This document shows positions 49,612 to 58,559 of a stretch of 64,000 nt of DNA, piece by piece (the first letter of the stretch is position 1; the number at the start of each line of letters is the position of its first letter). Source of the DNA: Thraustochytrium sp. TN22 (taxonomy: Eukaryota; Sar; Bigyra; Thraustochytrida; Thraustochytriidae). Both the position numbers and the translations under genes were made by a program. Location of the stretch: positions 92,465 through 156,464 of the forward strand of contig JABLUY010000060.1 in NCBI GenBank assembly GCA_013306675.1, written 5' to 3'. The notes beneath the pieces were generated by a model. The model did no database searches, was not told the origin of the DNA, and was given only the letters and a program-made list of their open reading frames with translations.

Positions 49612-49749
49612 CTTCGTTCGTCATTCTCACTGACAGACGGCGAGTGCCTGTGAGAGGCAGGCAGGCAGTCAGGCAGGCAGCTGAGGCGCGCTGATCAGAG
49701 GCAGGCGGGCAGGCTGCCATTCCCGTCTTCGCCGGCCGGTGGGAGGAGG

Positions 49750-52268
49750 ATGCTGCGCTGCGGCGGCGGCGGCGGCGGCCGCGGCGGCGCGGCGGCGCTG
49801 GTGGCGGTGGCCGCGACGCTGGCGCGGAGCGGGAGAACCCCCCGCGCGCTGGTCGGCGCAGGCCGGACGCGCCTTTGGTGGGCGGGGCCCTCCACGGCGC
49901 CAAGGTCCACCGCAACATGGACGGCCACGGCACGGCTCCACCCGAGGGCAGCGCTGGCGGCGACGTGGCGCGCGCGGGCCCTGCACAGCGGGCGGCCCGC
50001 GCGGCTCGCAGCGCAAGCACGGCCGCAGACCGAGCTGCTGTCCAAGAAGGACGAGCAGACGGAGCAGACGAAGCAGACGGAGCAAACGGAGCAGACGGCG
50101 CAGACGGAGCAGCCGCAGGCGCCGCGCAGCAACGCGGAAGCACTGCAGCGCATCTTGGGCATGGCCAAGCCAGAGGCGGCATTGATTGGGGCATCCATGG
50201 CGACGCAGGTGGTGACAAGCTCCATCTCGCTGGTGTTTCCGGCGGCCATCGGGCGCATTCTTGACCTGAGCCTGACGGACGCAACGGGGCTGACACCCAT
50301 GACCGTGACGGGCGTGCTGTCCGCTCTCTTCGTGGTGCAGGGCGCACTCATCGTGGGGCGCACGGCCATGCTGAACGTGGCTGGCGAGCGACTCATCGCG
50401 CGCTTCCGCAAGCAGCTCTTTGCGAGCATTCTGGCTCAGGACTTGAGCTTCTTTGACCGCACGCGCACGGGCGAGCTCATCAACCGACTGGCCAGCGACA
50501 CGCAGCTCGTTCAAAAGTCCATCACGGGCAACCTTGTGTCGGGCCTGCGCAGCAGCTTCATGGCCGTGGGCGGCACCTGCATGCTCTTCTACACCTCGCC
50601 GATGCTGGCGCTCGTCTCGCTGAGCGTGATCCCACCCGTGGGCGTGGCGGCGCGGTACTTTGGCCGCGCGCTCAAGGGCCGGCAGGCCAGCGTGCAGGAT
50701 GCGCTGGCCGAAACCTCCACGGTGGCTGAGGAGGTCATCGCCAACGTGCGCACCGTGCGACAGTTTGCCGGCGAGCCGCTCGAGGTGGCCAAGTACAACG
50801 CGCGCATCGACACGGCGTACCGGCGCGCCTGCGAGGTCGGGCTCACCTCGGCTTGGTTCGATGGCTCCGTGCACCTGGCCGCCAACTTCAGCCTCATTGC
50901 CGTGCTGGCCTTTGGCGGCTCTCAGGTCATGACGCAGCAGATCACCGCGGGCGAGCTCACGTCCTTCATCATGTACAGCCTCTACGCGGGCTTCAACATC
51001 ACGAACCTGTCCACGGTGTACTCGGAGCTCATGCGCGGAGTCGGCGCCTCCACGCGCATCTTCTCCATCATCGATCGCGTCCCACAAATGCCCTCCTCCA
51101 TCACTTCGGCTGCCGCCGGTCGCGCCGGCGCCACCAGCGACCCGAGTACGCTGCCGCCCTCGGTCGTGCACTCCATCTACAGCTTGATGGGCGAGGACGA
51201 GGATGGCAAGGCCAAGACGGAAGATGGCCAGGCCAAGACCGAAGCCGCCGCGGGCGCGGCGCACGCCGGGCGCCGCCACCCCTTCGGCGCCAACTTCTTC
51301 GGCCTCGTTCAGGAGACCACGGACCACCACACGACGCCGCGCGGCACCGAGGTCCAGGCGCACTCGGGCTACGACGAGATCGTTCGCGGCGAGGCGCTCC
51401 GTCTCGAGACGCCGCCCATTTACGGCAACATCGAGCTGCGCGACGTCTCCTTCGCCTACCCGTTGCGCCCCGGCTCGCCCATCCTGTCCGGACTCAGCCT
51501 GCGCCTGGAACGCGGCTCCACCATGGCGCTTGTGGGCTCCAGCGGTAGCGGCAAGAGCACCATCGCCAGTATGTTGCTGCGCCTCTACGACCCGCAGGAG
51601 GGCCAGGTGCTCGTCGACGGCGTCGACATCAAGCGCATCGACCCGCACTGGCTGCGCAGTCACATCGGCGTCGTGTCCCAGGAGCCTGTCTTATTCTCCG
51701 GCACCATCGAGGAGAACATCCGCTATGGCAAGATCAACGCATCCATGGACCAGATCGTCGACGCGGCGCGCGCGGCGCGCGCGCTCGACTTCATCCAGGC
51801 ATTCCCCGACGGTATGGACACGCGCGTTGGCGAGCGCGGCGTGCAGCTCTCGGGTGGCCAGAAACAGCGCATCGCCATCGCGCGCGCCATCCTCAAGGAC
51901 CCGCCCGTTGTCATCCTCGATGAGGCCACCTCGGCGCTCGACGCCGAGAGCGAGTACCACGTTCAGCAGGCCATCGAGGCCATGATGAAGGGTCGCTCGG
52001 TCCTCAGCATTGCGCACCGCCTCAGCACGTACGTTTCGCTTGACTCTTCGCGCACCAGCAAGATGGGCCGCTCGCTCACTGGAGACTGACCCGACACGTT
52101 CGAAACTTCTTGCTTGCTTGCTTGCTTGTTCGTTTGCCTACACACAGCATGCGCGCTGCGGACACCATCGCCGTGCTCCGGGAAGGGCGCGTCGTGGAGC
52201 AGGGCTCCTTTGAGGAGCTCAACCGCAAGGGCACCTCTTTGCAGGATCTCGTCAAGAGACAGCTGTAG
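49750..52268 (+). CDS. ABCB-type half-transporter, probably mitochondrial; two exons
   Basis: The CDS is join(49750..52028,52148..52268), 799 residues. The N-terminus (1-95) is Arg/Ala/Ser-rich with almost no acids, like a mitochondrial presequence, and is followed by a Glu-Gln-Thr repeat linker and a six-helix ABC membrane domain (about 135-430). The nucleotide-binding domain has Walker A G-S-S-G-S-G-K-S-T (596-604), signature L-S-G-G-Q (700-704), Walker B V-V-I-L-D-E (720-725) and switch His756. Read without splicing the frame stops 21 codons after that His; with the intron removed it continues S-T-M-R-A-A-D-T-I-A-V-L-R-E-G-R-V-V-E-Q-G-S-F, the normal end of such domains. Close relatives are Mdl1/ABCB10-like exporters; the substrate cannot be deduced. 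An insert of about 90 residues lies between the membrane and nucleotide-binding domains. Confidence 0.92.
52029..52147 (+). other. Spliceosomal intron in the ABC transporter gene
   Basis: The intron is 119 bp, with GTACGT at its start, repeated TTGC and a pyrimidine-rich end, and ACACAG at its acceptor. It splits a Thr codon (AC/C, phase 2). It contains an in-frame TGA at 52087, so reading through it would truncate the protein. Confidence 0.9.
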
Positions 52269-52355
52269 TCAGCTGGACGCCTCATTGCCACTCCTGCAGC
52301 TTGCCAGAAGCTGCTCCTCTCTGATAGAGTCCGCGCGCGAGAGCGAGCAGGCTAG

Positions 52356-52760
52356 CTAGTTTCTTCCGCGCGGCCGCATGCGCGCCACCTGCTCCAGGAA
52401 GGCGTCCAAGCGCGCCACCTCCGGCGCAAGAGCACGTGCTGCCTCAATGTCGCGCTCTGCTTCGCGCACGTCGCGCACGATTTGCTCCAATAGCGGCCCT
52501 AACTTGGACTGCACCTGCGCCTGGATCTCCAGCAGCTTCGCGTTCACCAGCGCCTGCGCACGCCGCAGCCCCTGTGTTAGCCAAACCCATGGAATCCACT
52601 CACGACCAGAACCGGCCCGAGCAAACCCTCGAGGACTTACCTCCACTTGCGGCACCACCTCTTTGCACGCCAGCGAGCACGCCTCCACGTCGGCCTGCAG
52701 CAGCACGGCGTCGTCCGCGCGCGGGGCTGCATCCTCGTTGTCTCCCGAGCCCTCCATCAT
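52356..52760 (-). CDS. Small coiled-coil protein with one intron
   Basis: The CDS is complement(join(52356..52571,52641..52760)), 111 residues. The start is the first ATG of the frame (the frame extends 15 bases further to a GTG). The N-terminal part is acidic, and from about residue 20 to 100 the protein is helical with heptad-like spacing, for example A-Q-A-L-V-N-A-K-L-L-E-I-Q-A-Q-V and L-L-E-Q-I-V-R-D-V-R-E-A-E-R-D-I, ending in a basic tail R-M-R-P-R-G-R-N. I do not recognise it; small helical subunits of trafficking complexes such as BLOC-1 or BORC look like this, but so do many others. It converges with the ABC transporter gene, 87 bp apart. Confidence 0.72.
   Translation of the reverse strand: MMEGSGDNEDAAPRADDAVLLQADVEACSLACKEVVPQVEVSPRGFARAGSGREWIPWVWLTQGLRRAQALVNAKLLEIQAQVQSKLGPLLEQIVRDVREAERDIEAARALAPEVARLDAFLEQVARMRPRGRN
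52572..52640 (-). other. In-frame 69-bp intron in the small coiled-coil gene
   Basis: On the minus strand the segment begins GTAAGTCC and ends TTGGCTAACACAG, with a CTAAC branch-like word just before the acceptor. Its length is a multiple of three and it has no stop, so reading through it is possible, but the 23 residues it would add (with three Trp) break a continuous helix. Removing it joins E to G-L-R-R-A-Q. Confidence 0.85.
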
Positions 52761-53643
52761 GCTCGCGCACTGCACTGCGGCTCAGCTCCTGCGGCGCTGC
52801 TCGCTCGTCCTTCCGCGGCCTCGCTCCGGCGCTCTTTGACTCTGACCCAAGCTGCCGTTCTGCTTGACGAGCACATGATTTCAAATTCCAAATGTCAATG
52901 CCTGTGCATGCGATTCGAAAGCGCGGTAACAAAGCTCGTTCATGAGGAGAGGCGCAGTACGAGTGAGAAGCATGACGTCGCGAGCTCGCGAAGCTAGCAA
53001 GTTGCGAAGCCATGATCGAGCAGGTGGTTCGCTCTGCATCACAAGCAAAGCAAGACAACAACGTGTTCTCGTCTTTCAAGAAATAGAAAAAAGAACGCGG
53101 ACCTGAGCGTTATGCCTCTGACGAACTAACCCCGCTCGCTCGCTCGCTTGTTCTCAGCGCTAAGCGCTCAGGCTTCCAAGCTCTCAAACTCTCAAAAGCT
53201 TTCGTCAAGCTATCGTCGTGGTGACTGGCACTGGCAGTGCGCTGTAACACCCCTGGACGCGGCCCCTGGACGAGTCAGCGCGTTTCGTCTGCGACCGCCG
53301 TGGCCGCTGCCCGGGCACTGGCAGGCAGCACGGCCACGGATCATCACGAACGTCGACAACTTGAACCATCCGGCGTGAGCCATCCAGCGCCGTCCAGGCT
53401 GTCCAGCGTCACGCAGAGCCCCGGAAGTGAGTAAACCAGCCGCTGCCGGGCGTCGCTGGCCGTCGCTGGCCGTTCACAGCAGCTGAGGCAGCTGAGCAGC
53501 GCACTGTAGGCAGTGCAGGCGGTGCGCACAAACATCATTCGCTCGCCTGATGTGCTGTCAGAGTCTTCTCCTTGCTCTCACTCTCACTGCTCTCTCCCTG
53601 CTCTCTCACTGCCTCACTGCCAGGCTCTCGGCAGTGAACACAA

Positions 53644-53680
53644 GCTAGGCTACTAGGCCTACTAAGTAGAGCTACTTAGC
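53644..53680. promoter_or_regulatory. CTAG/CTAC-rich patch
   Basis: The patch has overlapping CTAG, CTAC and GTAG words with inverted symmetry around AAGTAGAGCTACTT. It lies about 470 bp upstream of the ankyrin ATG. Function is unknown. Confidence 0.2.
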
Positions 53681-54027
53681 CAGCACGGCGCGCGCAGCAG
53701 GCTCGCCGAGACCCGCAAGCCGAAGCCCGCGCTCACGGCTCGCGCCGACCGCACGCACGCGAGGGGCCGCCAGCGCGCGGGGCGGCGGCGCTGCGCGGCG
53801 CTGCGCGGCGCGGCGCGGCGCGGCGCGGGAGCGAGCGGCGCGGGCGGGCGCGGCGGCGGCGGCGCGGCGGGCGGAGCCCACGCGGCGGCCGGGCGGCGCG
53901 TGCCGAGGCGGGCGGCACGCGCGCCGGCGGCTCGCGAGGCCTGCTTGCGCCGACGGAGGGCCGCGTGCGGCGTGCAGCGAGCGGCAGCACGCGCGCGCAC
54001 CGAGCGGTGCGGCGGAGACGCGCAGAG

Positions 54028-54040
54028 CGGCAGCGGCGGC

Positions 54041-54071
<31 letters not shown>

Positions 54072-54126
54072 GCGGCGGCGGTAGCGGCGGTAGCGGCGGC
54101 GGCGGCGGTAGCGGCGGTAGCGGCGC
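54028..54126. repeat. (GGC)n tract upstream of the ankyrin gene
   Basis: About 100 bp of GGC with occasional AGC and GGT triplets end 21 bp before the ATG at 54147. As RNA it would lie in the 5' UTR and could form stable G-rich structure. Confidence 0.93.
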
Positions 54127-54146
54127 GCGGGACAGAGGGAGGGAGG

Positions 54147-56114
54147 ATGCGGCGGGTGTCGGCGCCGCTGCCGCGCAAGCGCAAGACGCCGACCTGGCTA
54201 GAGCTGCTGGAGGCGCGCGACGATGTGTCGCTCACGCAGGCTCTGGAGACGGACGTGCTGGGCGTGCGCACGCGGGTGGGGCCGGACCAGGAGACGCTGT
54301 ACATCGCGGCGGTGCGACTAGGGGCGCGCAGCGCGGCGCAGGTGCTGCTGCGGCATGGCGCGGACATCAACGAGGAGGACCGCCTTGGCAACACGGCGCT
54401 GCACATGGCGTGCGCGACGCGGGATTCCCTCACTGCCAGGGACCTCATCGACAGCGGTGCCCACCTGGACAAACAGGGCAAGTTTGAAATGACGCCGCTC
54501 ATGCTGGCGTGCCGCGAGTGCCTGTATGACGTGGCCTTGCTGCTCGTGGAGCGCGGCGCCGATCTCAACCTTCAGAACCAGTATGGGTGGAACGCCTGCA
54601 TGTTCGCGGCGCGCTACCACAGTGCGAATAATCAGGTGCTCGTGAGCATGATCGAGCGCGGCGCCGACCTCTCGCTCAAGAACGACGACAGCTGGACGCT
54701 CCTCATGTTCTGCCTGCGCCACAACCACCTGGCCGTAGTGCCAATGCTGCTGGAGCGCAACGCGAATCTAGAAGGCGTGAATCAGGACAAGTGGAACCCG
54801 CTGCACCTGGCGCTGCGGTACGCTACGGGCGACGTGGCGCTTACCGTGCTGGAGGCCTTCTCCAGGAGCCCAACCGCCGACCTCAACGCCAAGAACGTTG
54901 ACCAGTGGACCGCGCTTGCCTTCGCCATCCGCTATGGCCATGCCGATGTCGCCAAGCGCCTGATTGAGCTCGGGTGCGACCTGGAGGCACAGAACATCGA
55001 CCACTGGCGGCCCATTCACTTCGCCACGCGCTACGAGCAGGAGCCCATCGCGCACCTCCTGCTGGACCACCACGTTGACGTCAACACCAAGAACCAAGAC
55101 GGCTGGACGCCGCTCATCATCGCCTGTCGCAACAAGCAGCCCAGTGTCGCCATCCGCATGGTGCAGGAAGGGTGCAACGTCAACTTGCAGAACAACAACG
55201 GCTGGACCGCACTCATGATGGCCTCCCGCAACCGAGAGCTCGAGATTGCCAACGCCATTCTTGAGCATCCCGGCGTCGACATCAATCTCAAGGAGGAGGA
55301 CGGCTGGACCGCCTTGCACTTCGCCTGCGCCTATGCGCAGAGCGCGCTCACGCGCTCCCTCCTCGAGCACGGCGCTGGCGTGCATGCTCTCACCGCGGAC
55401 GCCTGGACGCCACTCATGCTCGCATGCCAGGGCCCCATCGAGGACGGCAACGAGCAAGTCGACCTGCTCGAGTGCATCATTGCCTGCTACGAGTTTGGCG
55501 CCGACCTCATGCACAGGTGCGCGCAGCCCACCGTCTCCACGGCCCTCGAGCTCTGCGTCAAGTACAACCAGAACGAATCCAAGGCCTTTCTTGACTTCGC
55601 CATCTCCAGCAAGATCAAGCACATCCTCATTGACCGCCTCCATCTCTCGCGCCGCGTACTCGTCAACTTTTGGCGCGGAGGCTTCACCACCGCCCAAGCC
55701 TGTCTGCAGCTCTCCGCGGCCGACCTTCGCTCGCTCGGCGTTGCCGAGAACATGCACGCCAGCATTAAGACCTTCTTTGAGGAGGTCGCACAGGCCGACG
55801 CCGCGCAGGACTCCAGCTCCGACATGCTCGACGCCGTCAAGCGCCTCTCGCAGCGCCTCTCGCAGCGCGTGCGCGTCAGTGCCGGCCGCTCGCGCGACGG
55901 TGAGGGCGGTGTCAACCTTCCCGATCACGGCGCTGCCCTCGGCGGCCGTGCCGCGGGCGCTGCGGCAGCTGCCGTTGCCGGCGCGCGCACCAGCTCGCTG
56001 CGCCGTATCTTCATGCGTCACAGCGCCCGCCGGCAGCCCGCCGGTGAGCTTGTTGCCGTCGTCATGGAGGACGACGACGCCGGCCACCACCCCCACAACA
56101 ACGGGGGCAACTGA
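54147..56114 (+). CDS. Ankyrin-repeat protein with SAM-like tail
   Basis: The protein has 655 residues, and the start ATG has A at -3. A basic N-terminus leads into about 11 ankyrin repeats (roughly 48-450). Most repeats carry an aromatic version of the usual turn: D-x-W-T-P-L, D-G-W-T-A-L, D-K-W-N-P-L, and V-N-x-x-N-x-[DN] between units. After the repeats, residues about 495-548 (F-T-T-A-Q-A-C-L-Q-L-S-A-A-D-L-R-S-L-G-V) resemble half of a SAM domain. The C-terminal 100 residues are Ala/Arg/Ser-rich and end in an Asp/His/Asn stretch. Ankyrin repeats mediate protein binding. No enzymatic domain is present, so its partner and pathway stay unknown. Confidence 0.88.
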   Translation: MRRVSAPLPRKRKTPTWLELLEARDDVSLTQALETDVLGVRTRVGPDQETLYIAAVRLGARSAAQVLLRHGADINEEDRLGNTALHMACATRDSLTARDLIDSGAHLDKQGKFEMTPLMLACRECLYDVALLLVERGADLNLQNQYGWNACMFAARYHSANNQVLVSMIERGADLSLKNDDSWTLLMFCLRHNHLAVVPMLLERNANLEGVNQDKWNPLHLALRYATGDVALTVLEAFSRSPTADLNAKNVDQWTALAFAIRYGHADVAKRLIELGCDLEAQNIDHWRPIHFATRYEQEPIAHLLLDHHVDVNTKNQDGWTPLIIACRNKQPSVAIRMVQEGCNVNLQNNNGWTALMMASRNRELEIANAILEHPGVDINLKEEDGWTALHFACAYAQSALTRSLLEHGAGVHALTADAWTPLMLACQGPIEDGNEQVDLLECIIACYEFGADLMHRCAQPTVSTALELCVKYNQNESKAFLDFAISSKIKHILIDRLHLSRRVLVNFWRGGFTTAQACLQLSAADLRSLGVAENMHASIKTFFEEVAQADAAQDSSSDMLDAVKRLSQRLSQRVRVSAGRSRDGEGGVNLPDHGAALGGRAAGAAAAAVAGARTSSLRRIFMRHSARRQPAGELVAVVMEDDDAGHHPHNNGGN

Positions 56115-56534
56115 TTTGATCCAAGACCAGCAGACCACCAGCACGACCATCGCACGACGGTGACAACAGGGACGGTGCCGATGCCGATGGTGATGACGAT
56201 GAAGATGATGATGCTGACCACCAAATAGCTTGAACGCATGCCACTCTACCCAAGTTTTTTTTTTCTCTCTATCCAACACACCTTCATGGGGCCATCCATC
56301 TTGACTTGTCTGCCTGCCCGCCCAGGCCGCCCTCGCTGTTCGAGTGTGCGCAGCCCTCCTCAGCTCTTCAACACGTTCGGCCGTCGACAAGGGACAGCTG
56401 CATGAAGTCCCAACAATCCGTTCTGGCATGCGCTGCGCCGCCAAGGCCCGGCGCTCTTGCGCGCGCGCGCGCGACTTACTTGCGCGGGCACAATCAATGA
56501 TCGCGTGCGCGCAGCTCGTCGCGGCCGTGGCAGC
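56115..56534. other. Spacer between the ankyrin and EF-hand genes
   Basis: The spacer contains the 3' flank of the ankyrin gene with a GATGATGATGAAGATG-like stretch, a T9-CTCTCT run near 56257-56272, and the upstream region of the next gene with an alternating GC run near 56459-56471. The next gene's frame is open up to a TTG at 56457, but no ATG occurs before 56535. Confidence 0.65.
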
Positions 56535-58506
56535 ATGCGCTACCCCTGCCACTGTGGCGGCGGCGGCGGCGGCGGCAACAGCGGCGGCGTCGCCGACAGC
56601 GGCGGGGGCTTTGGCCAAGACGACACCGAGGGCGCTTGCCGGCATGCGTGGACCTGCACGTGCGCGCCTGGCCGCACGGCGGCTGGCGCCCGGGTGGTCC
56701 CGCACATGACTGCCGTGCACGAAGCCTCGCTGCGCGTGGAGGGGGCACACATCGGTGGCAGCGGTGGCGGCGACCCGGCGACCCGGGCGCACAAGCCTTT
56801 GCGCCTGCTCCGCGACAGCCTGCAGATTGCCGCAGAGTTCTGGCAGCGACCAAGCAACTTCGCCAAGCATTGGGCAGTGCAGTGGGACGGCGACCTGGTG
56901 GCGCAGTTTCTCCATCAAGTCACAGGCGCCTTCCCGGACGCCCTGCAGATCAACGGCAGGCAGCTTCTGCGCGTTGCCATCGCCGCGCACCTGCAGAGCG
57001 CCAGAAACGATGAAGTTGAGGCTGCTATTGGCGAGTTTGATGCCGTCGTGCCGCTTGCCATCCACCGCAAGAAAATTGTGCGCAGTTTACTTCAACGGAG
57101 CCCGCCTCAAGGTTTCGAGGCCGCGTCTACCGCGCACGACCACGGTGCTCACGGCCATGCAGCCCACCGCCCCACCACCACTACCACCACCTCCACCTCC
57201 ACCTCCTCCTCCTCCTCTTCCTCCCCCTTCTCATTGACCAATGCGGACGGGAACAAGTCCCAAGGCTCCTCGACGCTTGGTGCACCGGGCTCGGACCGCG
57301 CGTCAGCGCTCAAAGCGCAAGGCTCGCGCCCCGTGCTTGGCGTCGCGGGCTCAAGCCTACTCCAGACTGGGCCTGACGCACCGCCGCAGTCGCTCAACGT
57401 CACCATCTCCACCGCGTCGTTTCTGCTCAAGCTCCAGCGCTTCGCCGCGGAGCAGGAGTCTGCGCGCCGGCGAACGCCGCGGGGCGATGCCAGTGCGCGG
57501 GAACCACCACACGCGGGCCTCCTTGACAAGGATGCCGCGCTCCAGGCCGGCCTGGAGCTCTCGGTCGTACCACGGCTTGAGCCGGACGACGCGGAAAGGG
57601 TCCACTTCAATCCAGCGCGGCAAAACATCCGCTGGCTCCGCGAGCAGCACACGGTCGCATTCCAGGTGGAACCGTCGCGTACTCTGGCGGGCGCCGGCGG
57701 CGAGGACGCATACGAGACCTCACCCGCCTCTGCCGCGTGCAAAGGTCACGTTGAGCTGTGGGCGGGCCCGGTCCTGCTTGCACGTGCGCCATTCGGCTTC
57801 AAGCCGATGCGTGCGGCCGCAGGAAAGCCACCGGACACCACCTTTCACCACGAGGCGCCCGTCTTCCGACGCATTGCGCTGCTCTACGCGCCGGAGGAGC
57901 CTATATTTGCGACCGAGGTGGCCCACCTGGAGCCCAAGCTGAGCGGTTGTGTCGCGCTCGCCCACGTGCTCGCGCAGAACGCCACGCCCACCGATGACTT
58001 TGCCAACTGGGGCGCGCCACACGAGCGCGCGAGCACGCTCTGGCAGGTGGCCCTCTCCCAGCATGCGCAGCAACACAAGAAGGTGCGTGCGGCCGTCGAC
58101 AAGCTCGCCCGCCTCCTGGACGCTGCCCGTACTGCCAGCGAGGCCGTGCCGGAAATTATCGTGCATTCATGGAGCCATCCCAAGCCGGACCTAGTTGGCG
58201 TGGCGGCATTTGCACGCCTGCGTGGGCTGCTGGACCTGCATGCCCTCGTTTTCGAGCCGGGGACCTGGTTCGCTGCCGGCGGGCCGCACGCGGGCGGCAG
58301 CGGTCACGCTTTTCAAGGCGCGGTCCCGGCGCTGCACGAGCTCGTGCCCGGCACGCCAGTGCGCTTCGAGGTCGCCGGGCGCCGGCGAACCGGCCGTATC
58401 GTGTCGTCGGGCGAAGGCGGGCTCACGGTCGCTCCGGACGATCAAGACAAGCTCGTGCATAACCTGAGCCCGACCAAAGTCCAAATTCTGACGGGCGACA
58501 AGGCGT

Positions 58507-58559
<53 letters not shown>

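Larger units (their letters stand above)
47982..49749. other. Divergent promoter spacer between catalase and ABC transporter
   Basis: This spacer should carry both promoters. A CTAG-rich patch (48266-48285) lies about 285 bp upstream of the catalase ATG. Repeated CTCGAGC and GACGACTTG words occur near 49037-49110. A short tandem of CAGCACTGCACTGCAC lies at about 49562-49611, 140 bp before the transporter. Frames of up to 300 codons on the minus strand have no domain and I do not call them. Confidence 0.7.
52761..54146. other. Divergent promoter spacer
   Basis: The spacer separates the small coiled-coil gene (-) from the ankyrin gene (+). The left part has moderate GC content. CTCTC-rich DNA lies near 53570-53610, a CTAG/CTAC-rich patch at 53644-53680, very GC-rich DNA from 53,690 and a long GGC tract at 54028-54126 just before the ankyrin ATG. 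The minus-strand frame across the GGC tract is poly-Ala and not a gene. Confidence 0.7.

Noticed and set aside
48192-49694. Several frames of 100-300 codons between catalase and the ABC transporter
   Set aside because: They overlap on both strands, have compositions set by GC content and no recognisable motif.
53672-54568. Minus-strand frame of 298 codons over the start of the ankyrin gene
   Set aside because: It is a poly-Ala artefact of the GGC tract and opposes a well-supported ankyrin coding region.
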